Notes under the pieces: model-generated
What the model was told of the DNA's origin: nothing
Database searches by the model: none
Seen by the model: the letters and a program-made list of their open reading frames with translations, nothing else
NCBI GenBank assembly: GCA_947167515.1
Contig: CAMVIM010000013.1
Coordinates: 1 to 64,000 of the forward strand
Length of the DNA: 64,000 nt
Direction of reading: 5' to 3'
From: an uncultured Prevotellaceae bacterium
Lineage (GTDB): Bacteria > Bacteroidota > Bacteroidia > Bacteroidales > Bacteroidaceae
Position numbers and translations under genes: made by a program
Shown: in pieces, positions 30,806-40,366 of the stretch
Numbering within the stretch: position 1 is the first letter of the stretch
Layout: every line of letters begins with the position of its first letter

Positions 30806-31231
30806 TTATCTCTTATAATACTTCATGAAGGTCTTCAGGCTGTATCCCTCGCCGTCGGGCATCCCCAACCGCACAAGTTCTCGATATGCCCTCTCCGCAT
30901 TCTGCGGAAGCAGCACCTTCTGTTCACCGCTCAGTTGCGAGAGATACCTGCATATCTCCTGAATCCCCTGACGAGCCACCAAACGCTTGATCTCGTCATG
31001 AATCAGCACAGCCTTGTCTGCCTCAACCGACGGATGGATGAAAAAACACAACGCTTCCCTCTCCGCTGGCGCAGCAGCCTCTCCCTTCGCATTCACCGCC
31101 AATTCCACACCCAGCTGCTTCAGGATGTCGGCCTGATGCAGATGCTCCACGTGCTGAATGTTGATGCCCCCAGGCTGAACGTCCACGTGCGTATAGTGGG
31201 TGACGCCCGAAAAATCCGCTCCCTCCTTCAT
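30806..31231 (-). CDS. Hypothetical protein with N-terminal VQPGGIN motif
   Basis: 141-aa ORF; HVDVQPGGINIQHVEHL; start overlaps upstream stop (ATGA). Confidence 0.65.
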   Translation of the reverse strand: MKEGADFSGVTHYTHVDVQPGGINIQHVEHLHQADILKQLGVELAVNAKGEAAAPAEREALCFFIHPSVEADKAVLIHDEIKRLVARQGIQEICRYLSQLSGEQKVLLPQNAERAYRELVRLGMPDGEGYSLKTFMKYYKR

Positions 31232-31755
31232 CTCGTCACCGTATTAGCCTGTTGCACATTAATGCCGCCCGGCTGAACCGTCACGTTGGTCGTCGGGGCA
31301 CTCTCTGGCTGCTCATCATCCAGATGGTTCAGCAGCTCCATGATGTCCTCTGGCATCTCCAACTTCGCCGTAGCAATGAAATCCAGCAACTGAGCCCGCG
31401 CCACCTCTCGCTTGGCCTGCGTCTTGCGCTTCGACGTGTTGATGTAGATGCGGAAAGCCTTCTCCAGACCCTCCTGCGACGACTTCTTGGCCATATTGAC
31501 CGAGAATTTGCCCAGCTCATTCAACTTCATGTCCTTGTCGTCCAACCGCTGATGCAACCTGTCGTTCTCCGCCACCTGCTCTTCCAACTCATTCCTCAAA
31601 CGCTCGTTCTCCACCTGCAAAGACTCATACTGCTCCAACAACTTCAGATAGATGTCCTGCTCGTCTATCCGCTCCTGCAACCGCTCGCGCTCCCGCTCCA
31701 TCAAACGCCTGGCCTCGCGCATCTGTTCTGCAATATCAGTACCGTTTATCTCCAT
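31228..31755 (-). CDS. Hypothetical coiled-coil protein with C-terminal VQPGGIN motif
   Basis: 175-aa ORF; long heptad coiled coil; ends TTNVTVQPGGINVQQANTVTR. Confidence 0.7.
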   Translation of the reverse strand: MEINGTDIAEQMREARRLMERERERLQERIDEQDIYLKLLEQYESLQVENERLRNELEEQVAENDRLHQRLDDKDMKLNELGKFSVNMAKKSSQEGLEKAFRIYINTSKRKTQAKREVARAQLLDFIATAKLEMPEDIMELLNHLDDEQPESAPTTNVTVQPGGINVQQANTVTR

Positions 31756-32149
31756 ATAACCCTATGATTTTTAATGTTAGTAAAAAGGGTTGCAAAGATA
31801 CAAAAAATCCCACTCATTTCTTGCAGCAAACACGAAATATTTTTTAGAAAAAAATACATGACATTTCAAGCTCCACCGAGACCACATCTTACGAATGACG
31901 AATGACAGTTATTAAAAGGTGGCAGCGGACAGCACTTCGTTTCTTCTTGGTTTTGAAATGAGGGAAAAATTTCATTTTCTATCATCTGGATAACGGCTGA
32001 AAAGTAGGGTGAACTACGCTAAAAAGGGCTGTTAAATATGTTAATTTTCTAATTTGACCAAATATTTTCTTGTGAAACTTAAAATTTTCACTCCAGACAA
32101 AAGATGTGTGGATTATTTTTTGTAATTTTGTACCCAAATATAGATATCA

Positions 32150-32374
32150 ATGAGTGATAAGAATTATAACAGGATTAAGATAGTACTTGCGGAAAAGAAT
32201 CTCCCAAACAAGTACCTTGCAGAGAAATTGGGCAGAGACCAAGCAACCATTTCAAAATGGGTTACTAACTCTGCTCAACCTCCATTAGAAACTCTCATCC
32301 AGATAGCCCAATGCTTGGATGTTGATGTGAAAGATCTCATTAGAGTTCCAGAACATAACCCCTTCAAAGATTAA
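32150..32374 (+). CDS. XRE-family HTH regulator (putative controller of the R-M operon)
   Basis: NKYLAEKLGRDQATISKWVTNSAQPPLETL HTH; 1 nt before the methyltransferase. Confidence 0.9.
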   Translation: MSDKNYNRIKIVLAEKNLPNKYLAEKLGRDQATISKWVTNSAQPPLETLIQIAQCLDVDVKDLIRVPEHNPFKD

Positions 32375-32375
32375 A

Positions 32376-33719
32376 ATGTCACGTACTACAAATAAATTCT
32401 TGCTGTTTGACTTCTGCAAGAAGCAAGCTTGCAAAATGGAAATCTATGGTGAAGAAACTCTTGACGAAGAGGGGAACATCATTCCTTTCATAGAACAAGC
32501 AGCATTGATTACTCACTACCTGCAACTTGACAGGAAAGGAGTTGTTTTGCCGTATCGTGACAAAGCTGAAGATATTCTCAATCTTTGGTATGAGTTCATT
32601 CGTGGTGAGAAGTCCGAGAAAAAGAGTTACGAAGGCATGGTTGCAGATTCTGCCACCGCATTTCAGCAGTACTTATTTCCTGACTTGTTTCAAGCTCCAT
32701 TTCCTGGGCCGAAAAATCCAAAGTTTAAATTCATAGACCTCTTTGCAGGAATTGGTGGCTTTAGAATGGCTTTCCAAAACCTTGGTGGAGAGTGCGTTTT
32801 TTCATCGGAATGGGATGAGCAAGCTAAGCGCACATACTATGAAAATTATGGTGAGGTTCCATTTGGTGATATTACCAAGGAAAGCACTAAGAATAAGATT
32901 CCCAAGGATTTCGATATTCTTTGTGCAGGATTTCCATGTCAAGCATTTTCCCTTGCAGGTAAACGTAGAGGCTTTGCGGAGACAAGAGGAACACTGTTCT
33001 TTGATGTTGCTGAAATACTTAGACGTCATCAACCAAAAGCATTCTTTTTGGAAAATGTAAAAGGCTTGGCAATTCATGATAGGGGCAAGACTCTTGAAAC
33101 AATTCTGAATACCCTTGATGAAGTTGGATATGTTGTGCCTGACCCTCAAATCCTTAATGCGATGCACTATGGTGTACCACAGCACCGTGAACGAATTTAC
33201 ATCGTTGGCTTCCGCAAGGATTTGGGTATCAAGAAGGAAGATTTTATTTATCCCAAAAGGCATAAGGATATTCCATGTTGGCTTGATGTCCGTGAGAAGG
33301 AACCTGTACCAGCAAAATACTATTTGTCAGAAACCTATGTTGAAACACTGAGAAGACATAGAGCCAGACACGAAGCAGCAGGTCATGGCTTCGGCTACAA
33401 AATCATTGATGACAATGCAGTTGCCAATGCCATTGTATGCGGTGGCATGGGAAGAGAGTGTAACTTAGTTCTTGACTTCCGTCAGACTGACCTTACACCA
33501 ACAACAAATATAAAAGGTGAGATTAACAAAGAGGGCATCAGGAAGATGACTCCTCGTGAATGGGCTCGCCTTCAAGGTTATCCAGATAATTTCAAAATTG
33601 TTGTTGCTGATGCTTCTGCTTACAAGCAGTTTGGCAATAGTGTTGCCGTACCAGCTATTCAGGCTACAGCAGAACAGTTACTTAAAACATTAAAAGACTA
33701 TGGCATTATCAGGAAATAA
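32376..33719 (+). CDS. DNA (cytosine-5) methyltransferase
   Basis: FIDLFAGIGGFRMAF, GFPCQAFSLAG (PCQ), FLENVKGL (ENV), QRIY-region HRERIYIVGF. Confidence 0.97.
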   Translation: MSRTTNKFLLFDFCKKQACKMEIYGEETLDEEGNIIPFIEQAALITHYLQLDRKGVVLPYRDKAEDILNLWYEFIRGEKSEKKSYEGMVADSATAFQQYLFPDLFQAPFPGPKNPKFKFIDLFAGIGGFRMAFQNLGGECVFSSEWDEQAKRTYYENYGEVPFGDITKESTKNKIPKDFDILCAGFPCQAFSLAGKRRGFAETRGTLFFDVAEILRRHQPKAFFLENVKGLAIHDRGKTLETILNTLDEVGYVVPDPQILNAMHYGVPQHRERIYIVGFRKDLGIKKEDFIYPKRHKDIPCWLDVREKEPVPAKYYLSETYVETLRRHRARHEAAGHGFGYKIIDDNAVANAIVCGGMGRECNLVLDFRQTDLTPTTNIKGEINKEGIRKMTPREWARLQGYPDNFKIVVADASAYKQFGNSVAVPAIQATAEQLLKTLKDYGIIRK

Positions 33720-34782
33720 AGGTGAATGGAGCGAAATCTATACGCTCTTCAAACTTCTTGGTGACGGTAAAGTTCATGCCGGTGATGCCGATATGAACAA
33801 GCTTGAGTTGTATTATCCTATACTCAATATTATCAGGGAAGAAAGCAAACGATACGAATATCGTCCTAACACCGACCAACACATTGTGGTTATAGATGAA
33901 GACGGTCATGAGTATGCTCGTATATCAATGAATCGTTTCGTTCAAGAATCAGAGTCTTTGTTAGCAGAGATAAAAAGCGGTGGCTCTCGTTCTTTTGAGA
34001 TACCTGCTTCAGAAGCATTTATGAACGAAATTGGATGCACATTACTGAAAGCGCCTTCAAGCGATAAGGCAGACATTCACATTGTTATCCATGACCTTCG
34101 TACAAATATGACTCCAAATCTGGGATTTAGCATCAAGTCGCAGCTCGGTAGCGCATCGACTTTGCTCAATGCAGGTTTGCCTACAAATATACTCTACAAG
34201 ATTGAAGGAGTTAGTTTGTCAGACGAGGATATTGCGAGTATCAATGGTATCAATGATCATTTACCTCGCATGAAGGAAATCGTTGACCGTGGTGGACGAT
34301 TTGTTTATAATGATGTGGAGCATCAAACATTCAAGAACAACCTTTTGTTTCTTGATAGTTGTATGCCAGAATTTATTGCCGAGTGTCTTGTTGTTGACAG
34401 TATGCCAAATGCAACGTCAATGATAAAGGAGGCTGTTGAAATGGTTGCCGCAAAGAATCCTTTCGGCTTTACAGGAAATGATATTGTGGCGTTTTATGAG
34501 CACAAGATGAAGGTTCTACTTCTTGATGCAGCCCTTGGTATGACTCCTTCAAAAGAATGGAAAGGTAGGTATGATGCCAATGGCGGTTATCTTGTTGTCA
34601 GAAAAGATGGTGAGATAGTTTGCTATCATTTCTACAATAGAAACGATGTGGAAGATTACCTATACCACAACACCCGATTTGAACGTGGAAGTCGAAGCAG
34701 ACACAACTTTGGCTCTCTTTTCAGAGGAGAAGATAACAATGTCTACATAAGACTTAATTTGCAAATTAGATTTAAGAAATAA
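33700..34782 (+). CDS. HpaII-family type II restriction endonuclease
   Basis: GNKGEWSEIYTLFKLLGDGKVHAGD...LGFSIKSQLGSASTLLNA; overlaps methyltransferase by 20 nt. Confidence 0.85.
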   Translation: MALSGNKGEWSEIYTLFKLLGDGKVHAGDADMNKLELYYPILNIIREESKRYEYRPNTDQHIVVIDEDGHEYARISMNRFVQESESLLAEIKSGGSRSFEIPASEAFMNEIGCTLLKAPSSDKADIHIVIHDLRTNMTPNLGFSIKSQLGSASTLLNAGLPTNILYKIEGVSLSDEDIASINGINDHLPRMKEIVDRGGRFVYNDVEHQTFKNNLLFLDSCMPEFIAECLVVDSMPNATSMIKEAVEMVAAKNPFGFTGNDIVAFYEHKMKVLLLDAALGMTPSKEWKGRYDANGGYLVVRKDGEIVCYHFYNRNDVEDYLYHNTRFERGSRSRHNFGSLFRGEDNNVYIRLNLQIRFKK

Positions 34783-34811
34783 TCTTTTCAAGATTGATAA
34801 CAGAACAAGCA

Positions 34812-34858
34812 AACCCGCTGACTTTCAGCAGTTATTCCAAAGGTCAGTGGGTTGATTG
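34812..34858 (+). terminator. Terminator of the R-M operon
   Basis: aacccgctgacttt / aaaggtcagtgggtt inverted repeat 30 nt past stop. Confidence 0.6.
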
Positions 34859-35039
34859 TTCCCAAATTGTGTCACAGGTGCCATGATGGGAACATTAGAT
34901 GTTTAGAACCAGTTGCACCATCTGCCCACCATCATGACTATGGCAGATGTGAATATGAAGAAGCCCAGAACAAAGAAGAACCAGAAGAACCACAATATGA
35001 AGAGGGGTTGAGTAAGGCGGCAGAGGAATAGAAAAGACC

Positions 35040-35174
35040 ATGAATTTCTTAGCAGTTATATTCGCCAACCTCTTTACGAGTGATGACCCTGCCAAGACAG
35101 GTGGTGGATGCCTAAAAGTACTCATAGTGATTGGCGTCATCCTCTTGTTCATAGTCGTTTGTTGCCATCATTAA
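35040..35174 (+). CDS. Small membrane protein, 44 aa
   Basis: MNFLAVIFANLFTSDDPAKTGGGCLKVLIVIGVILLFIVVCCHH; terminator 22 nt after stop; below ORF-track length cutoff. Confidence 0.4.
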   Translation: MNFLAVIFANLFTSDDPAKTGGGCLKVLIVIGVILLFIVVCCHH

Positions 35175-35195
35175 CTGATTTTCTTCTTCATCAAC

Positions 35196-35236
35196 AAAAA
35201 AGCCCACGCAACTCTCTCATTGCATGGGCTTTTTAT
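35196..35236 (+). terminator. Intrinsic terminator
   Basis: aaaaaagcccacgca ... tgcatgggctttttat. Confidence 0.8.
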
Positions 35237-35260
35237 CTATATCCTCTTCCCTATCCCATA

Positions 35261-35295
35261 GGCATGAGGTTTTAATGTTCAACAATATGATGAGT
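35261..35295. repeat. 35-bp exact direct repeat, copy 1
   Basis: ggcatgaggttttaatgttcaacaatatgatgagt, identical to 36051-36085. Confidence 0.9.
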
Positions 35296-35297
35296 AT

Positions 35298-35568
35298 TAC
35301 TTGTCTCCATAATGACCATAGGCAGTGAGCACATCTACATGGACTTCTGTCTCAAAAATGCGGTACACCAAACGGTGCTTCTTGGTGATTTGTCGACTCC
35401 AACGGTTTTCTGGTTGTCCTTTCAGCTGCTCAGGATGACCTGTGCCGGTCTTGGGGTGGTCTGCAATCTCATTCAGAGTTTGACGGCTTTCTTGAAAGAG
35501 GCTGGCTCGCTACGTTTCAGTTTGGCAAGTCCCTCTTTGGCTTCAGGGGCATAGGTAATGGCGTACAT
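35298..35568 (-). pseudogene. Frameshifted Txe/YoeB-type toxin
   Basis: MYAITYAPEAKEGLAKLKRSEPASFKKAVKL* then in next frame NEIADHPKTGTGHPEQLKGQPENRWSRQITKKHRLVYRIFETEVHVDVLTAYGHYGDK*. Confidence 0.88.
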
Positions 35569-35570
35569 GA

Positions 35571-35819
35571 TCAGAGAGAATTAAGCCATTTGTTCATGTC
35601 ATCACGGTTCGTGAAGGTGATGCCCTTACCTTCGGCAATCTGTCGCTCTGCCTTGTCCACACGCTCAAAGAACTCCTCTTTGGTAAATTCCGTAGGGTCA
35701 GTGGGCTTTTCTGCCACCAGTTTGCGCAGGTACTTGACTGCCCGCTTCAAGAGGTTTTCATCCTCTGCAATGATGCTCATGTTGCGTAGCATCTCGGCAT
35801 TCAATTGTATTGCTGTCAT
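35571..35819 (-). CDS. Antitoxin partner of the YoeB-like toxin
   Basis: 82-aa ORF whose stop lies 2 nt before the toxin start. Confidence 0.75.
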   Translation of the reverse strand: MTAIQLNAEMLRNMSIIAEDENLLKRAVKYLRKLVAEKPTDPTEFTKEEFFERVDKAERQIAEGKGITFTNRDDMNKWLNSL

Positions 35820-36050
35820 ATCGTGAGTTGTTTATTTCCGATTGCAAATATACAATGAAGAAAACACTATACAAAATAAAAAGAGGATTATTCCCTGTTT
35901 CCTCTCAATTTGTTTCTTTGATTCAATAAAAAGCACTACTTTGGGGGCAACAAATCCTACCACGCTTCTCGTCGCAAGACCAGCGGGCCAGGGTGGGATG
36001 TTTCTTTTTCGTTGTACGGGCTATCTTATCTCAACCCTCTTCCTTGCATC

Positions 36051-36085
36051 GGCATGAGGTTTTAATGTTCAACAATATGATGAGT
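36051..36085. repeat. 35-bp exact direct repeat, copy 2
   Basis: Identical to 35261-35295. Confidence 0.9.
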
Positions 36086-36181
36086 TATCTTTTCTATCCA
36101 GTTCTCTATTTGGATTCCCTTGATGTTTTTGAAGTCGTCAACATTCTCTGTGACCATAATCATCTTTCTGTCGGCACTTTT
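36062..36181 (-). pseudogene. C-terminal remnant of PIN-domain (VapC-like) toxin
   Basis: KSADRKMIMVTENVDDFKNIKGIQIENWIEKITHHIVEH*; an upstream in-frame stop truncates it. Confidence 0.6.
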
Positions 36182-36202
36182 TTATATAATGAAACATCAT
36201 AC

Positions 36203-36243
36203 AAATCGCCCGTACAACTTTTTTCGTTGCACGGGCGATTCTT
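36203..36243 (-). terminator. Terminator downstream of serA
   Basis: aaatcgcccgtacaac tttttt cgttgcacgggcgatt. Confidence 0.7.
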
Positions 36244-36272
36244 ATCTGTCCTCGATTGTTCGTGTTCCGAAT

Positions 36273-37193
36273 TTACTTGTTCACCTGGAACTTCGTGATG
36301 CCGTCCTTGATGTAGCCGACAATCTGGCGGGCTGCGGCAAGACCTGCGTTGGTGTTGGCCTCGGCTGTCTGGGCACCCATCTTCTTGGGTGTGCAGTAGT
36401 AGCGACCCTCGAACTGGGCAAACTCAGCATCATCAACAGGCTTGATGTCGGTGATGTACTTCAAGTCAGTACGTTCCTTGAGGATTTCGACGAGTTCAGG
36501 CTCGTTGATGACCTCCTTGCGGGCGGTATTGATGAGGATAGCACCTTGCTTCATGCTGCCCACGAGCGTCTTGCCAATGCTCTGCTTGGTCTCATCAGTG
36601 GCTGGGATGTGGAGAGACACGATGTCGCAAGTCTTGAAGAGTTCTTCCTGCGATGCGGCAGCCTTCACACCAGCAGCCTCAATCACCTCGGCTGGGCAGT
36701 AAGCGTCGTAGGCCGAAACCTCCATGCCAAAGCCCTTGGCGATGCGAGCCACATTGCGACCCACGTTGCCGAAAGCGAGGATACCGAGTTTCTTGCCCAT
36801 CAGTTCCGAACCAGCCTTACCGTTGTAGAAGTTGCGAACGGTGAACACCAGCAAACCGAGCACAAGTTCGGCCACTGCATTGGCGTTCTGGCCAGGAGTG
36901 TTCATCACCACCACCTTGTGAGCCGTGGCAGCCTCCAAGTCCACGTTGTCGTAGCCTGCACCGGCACGAACCACAATCTTCAGGTTCTTGGCTGCGTCAA
37001 TCACCTCTGCATCAATCACATCGGAACGGATGATGATGGCGTCCACATCAGCCACAGCCTCCAACAGCTGAGCCTTCTCTGTATATTTCTCCAACAATGC
37101 CAACTCAAAGCCAGCACCTTCAATAATCTCTTTGATACCAGCAACCGCAGGAGCAGCAAAAGGCTTCTCTGTTGCAATTAAAACTTTTGCCAT
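36273..37193 (-). CDS. serA: D-3-phosphoglycerate dehydrogenase
   Basis: LGILAFGNVGRNVARIAKGFGMEV NAD-binding; adjacent serC. Confidence 0.92.
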   Translation of the reverse strand: MAKVLIATEKPFAAPAVAGIKEIIEGAGFELALLEKYTEKAQLLEAVADVDAIIIRSDVIDAEVIDAAKNLKIVVRAGAGYDNVDLEAATAHKVVVMNTPGQNANAVAELVLGLLVFTVRNFYNGKAGSELMGKKLGILAFGNVGRNVARIAKGFGMEVSAYDAYCPAEVIEAAGVKAAASQEELFKTCDIVSLHIPATDETKQSIGKTLVGSMKQGAILINTARKEVINEPELVEILKERTDLKYITDIKPVDDAEFAQFEGRYYCTPKKMGAQTAEANTNAGLAAARQIVGYIKDGITKFQVNK

Positions 37194-37216
37194 TTTTTCT
37201 ATCTTTTATTTACACG

Positions 37217-37287
37217 AATGCCCATGAATGCCCACGAATGTTCATAAATATAATATTCATGATAATTCGTGGGCATTCATGGGCATT
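37217..37287. repeat. 23-bp-arm inverted repeat between serC and serA
   Basis: aatgcccatgaatgcccacgaat / attcgtgggcattcatgggcatt, perfect arms. Confidence 0.9.
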
Positions 37288-37312
37288 ATATGTTACAAAT
37301 TAAACAATCAAA

Positions 37313-38380
37313 TTAGTGTTGAGCCTCAAACTCCTGCATGCACTTCACGAGTGCCTTCACGCCTTCGATGCTCATGGCGTTGTAGCAAGAAGCACGGAAA
37401 CCACCCACATCGCGGTGCCCCTTCACACCCACCATGCCCTGGCTGGTGGCGAACTTCAGGAACTCATCCTGCAAGTCCTGATATTCAGGCTTCAAGACGA
37501 AGGTGATGTTCATGAGCGAACGGCTGTCCTCCTCAGCAGTGCCGACGAAGAGTTTGTTGCGGTCGATTTCGGCATACACGATTTCTGCACGCTCCTCAGC
37601 CAGCTTCTGCATCGCCTCCACACCACCGTGAGCCTTCATGTAGCGGAGGTTCATCAGGGCTGAGTAGATGGGCACCACAGGAGGAGTGTTGAACATAGAG
37701 CCCTTCTTCACGTGTGTGCGGTAGTCGAGCATCGTGGGGATGTGACGAGACACCTTGCCGAGCGCGTCTTCCTTCACAATGACGAAGGTGAGACCAGCCA
37801 TGGCGAGGTTCTTCTGCGCACCACCATAGATGAGGGCATACTTGCTCACATCGACAGGACGGCTGAAGATGTCGGACGACATGTCGGCAATCACAGGGAT
37901 GGGAGAGTCGAGGTCTTCGCGCAGTTCTGTACCATAAATGGTGTTGTTCGAAGTGATGTGCAGATAGTCGGCATCTGTTGGAATCTCAAAGTTGCGTGGG
38001 ATGTAAGTGAAGTTCTTGTCGGCCGAAGAAGCCACTTCCACCACCTCACCGAATGCCTTGGCCTCCTTCTCTGCCTTGGTAGCCCAAACACCCGTGTTCA
38101 GGTAGGCAGCCTTCTTCTCCAGGAAGTTGTAGGGAACCATGCAGAACTCCAAGCTTGCGCCGCCACCCAGGAAGAGCACGGAGTAGCCCTCAGGAATGTT
38201 GAGAAGTTCCTTGAAGAGAGCGACTGCCTCGTCAACTACTGGCTGAAAATCCTTAGCGCGGTGGCTAATCTCCATGAGAGAGAGTCCTGACCCGTTGAAA
38301 TCAAGACAAGCCTGTGCAGTCTGTTCAATCACCTCGCGAGGAAGGATGGAAGGTCCTGCATTGAAATTGTACTTTTTCAT
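37313..38380 (-). CDS. serC: Phosphoserine aminotransferase
   Basis: [31 protein letters not shown]-lysine region. Confidence 0.96.
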   Translation of the reverse strand: MKKYNFNAGPSILPREVIEQTAQACLDFNGSGLSLMEISHRAKDFQPVVDEAVALFKELLNIPEGYSVLFLGGGASLEFCMVPYNFLEKKAAYLNTGVWATKAEKEAKAFGEVVEVASSADKNFTYIPRNFEIPTDADYLHITSNNTIYGTELREDLDSPIPVIADMSSDIFSRPVDVSKYALIYGGAQKNLAMAGLTFVIVKEDALGKVSRHIPTMLDYRTHVKKGSMFNTPPVVPIYSALMNLRYMKAHGGVEAMQKLAEERAEIVYAEIDRNKLFVGTAEEDSRSLMNITFVLKPEYQDLQDEFLKFATSQGMVGVKGHRDVGGFRASCYNAMSIEGVKALVKCMQEFEAQH

Positions 38381-38532
38381 TTTTTTATTATTGTTAGATA
38401 AATGATGTTGCCACGTTCTGCAAACGGGGGAAAAAGCATGAGGGAAAAATATCTCCCAAACATCTTTTTACCAAAAAAACGTTGCAAATTTACTAATTAT
38501 TCTCTAATTAAATAATAAGATGCCACCTTTTA

Positions 38533-38685
38533 ATGCTAAAAAACATAAAAATGGACGTAAAGCAAAGAAAAATGGTACGTCCATGTTACAGAAGAGACCT
38601 CGATTTCCTAAAAATCGTGGCCACAATCATCGGCAAGGTGTGGCCTACGCACCTGTCAGGCAAGGATGCCCATGATATGATTTAA
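38533..38685 (+). CDS. Small basic ORF, 50 aa
   Basis: MLKNIKMDVKQRKMVRPCYRRDLDFLKIVATIIGKVWPTHLSGKDAHDMI; no supporting signals beyond the open frame. Confidence 0.25.
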   Translation: MLKNIKMDVKQRKMVRPCYRRDLDFLKIVATIIGKVWPTHLSGKDAHDMI

Positions 38686-38871
38686 GTATTCCTTGAATCG
38701 GGTTCGGTAAAAACAAAGAATTTCCTTTTGATAGATGGCACTTCTCTTGCTATTAAGCAAGAAAAAGGGGATATTTTTATTAAAAAAGTTGAAAAGCACA
38801 CCTTTTGTTCTATTGAAAGGAGAATACAGGGAGAAGAAGGGTTCGGCAGACAGTGCCTGCAAAGCCCTCTC

Positions 38872-39798
38872 CTACAGCCAATTCTTCCTTCTGAACCACC
38901 AGAGAGAGGCCAGGGTGCAGAGCACACAGGCAATCAGCGCAATCGGGAAGCCCATCTTCCAGTGCTCCATGCCGTTGATGAGGTTCATGCCAAACATGGA
39001 GGTGATGAAGGTGGGGAAAAGGATAATCATGTTGAGCGATGTGAGCAGTCGCATCACCGTGTTCATGTTATTATTAATAATGTTGGCATAGGTGTCCATC
39101 GTGGAGTCGAGGATGTTGATGTAGATAGCGGTGGTCTCGCGCGCCTGGTTCATCTCGATGTTCACGTCCTCGATGAGTTCGGCATCGAGTTCATCGACAG
39201 GCAGACGGAACTTCAGCTTGCTCAGTAGGGATTCGTTACCACGAATGGAGGTGCCGAAATAAGTGAGCGAATCCTGCAGACGCGAGAGGTTCACAAGGTC
39301 CTTGTTGTCGATATGCTTGTCAAGGTCGCGCTTGGCCTTCTCGATGATGCCGTTCACCTGCTTCAGATATTTCAGATACCACACCGACGCGCTCAGGAAG
39401 AGACGGAACACCAGGTCGGCTGCGTCCGTAAATCCTTCTGCCCGACGCATCTGGTGATTCACGAAGTCGAGCATCATCCGCGTCTCCTGATTGCAGATGG
39501 TGATGATTTTGTCGCCCTTCACCACGATACCCAACGGGATGGTCGTGTAGGGACTGCGCGAGGAGACGCTCTTCAGGTGGGGAATACGCAAGATAATCAT
39601 GAGCCAGCCCTCGTCCATATCGTAACGGGCACGCTCGTCGGCATCCGAAACGTCATCCATGAAGTAGTCGGGCATGCCCAATTCCTGCTCCAAGAAATCT
39701 CTATCGTCATCCACCGGGCAAGTGACCTGCACCCAGCAGTTTGGCTCCCATGCATCAATGTGCTTGATGCCGCCATTAAAATTCCAGAATGTTCGCAT
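38872..39798 (-). CDS. corA: CorA-family magnesium/divalent cation transporter
   Basis: C-terminal TMs with FGMN (TSMFGMNLINGMEH). Confidence 0.93.
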   Translation of the reverse strand: MRTFWNFNGGIKHIDAWEPNCWVQVTCPVDDDRDFLEQELGMPDYFMDDVSDADERARYDMDEGWLMIILRIPHLKSVSSRSPYTTIPLGIVVKGDKIITICNQETRMMLDFVNHQMRRAEGFTDAADLVFRLFLSASVWYLKYLKQVNGIIEKAKRDLDKHIDNKDLVNLSRLQDSLTYFGTSIRGNESLLSKLKFRLPVDELDAELIEDVNIEMNQARETTAIYINILDSTMDTYANIINNNMNTVMRLLTSLNMIILFPTFITSMFGMNLINGMEHWKMGFPIALIACVLCTLASLWWFRRKNWL

Positions 39799-40166
39799 TG
39801 TTTTCTGAACCTTTACTTTTTCGATGTAAGAACAATAAAAAGGTGGGGTAAAGGCTCATTCAACTCCGCATGAGAGGTGAGTCTTATCCCTGGCACTTTG
39901 TACTATTCGCCGGATAATCGTCCATAGTTGTTTACAATTAGTTACTACTCTCTTTATTTTGCGACCTCAGGACATCCGTCCCGAAATCGAGTGCAAAGGT
40001 ACACAAAATTATCGATTCGAGAAATCACCACCCCATTTTTTTTCATTCCCAGAGCAAATTATCCACAATTCCTGCTCCTATTCACCCCCTATCCTCTTTT
40101 GTCTCACACCACAAAGCCGTTGCCACCACGAACTTAACGCCACTACCCTCGCAAGCATTTCCCCAG

Positions 40167-40259
40167 TACCCTCACGAGCTTAACGCCGTTGCATATTCAA
40201 TTTGAACGACACACCATTTGCAAATGGAACGACACACCAATTGAATATGCAACGCCGTT
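40167..40259. repeat. Copy B of the 93-bp palindromic intergenic repeat
   Basis: Arms aacgccgttgcatattcaatt / aattgaatatgcaacgccgtt; matches reverse complement of 418-510. Confidence 0.8.
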
Positions 40260-40366
40260 TCACATAGCGTCGCACTCGAACACGGCACAAACACTCTTCC
40301 TCTCATTTTTTGACAAAAATTTGGTACCTGATAAAAACGAGACGGAAGAAGGCCAGCCGATGATGT

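Noticed and set aside
36120-37181. 353-aa plus-strand ORF
   Set aside because: Antisense shadow of serA, which has clear dehydrogenase motifs.
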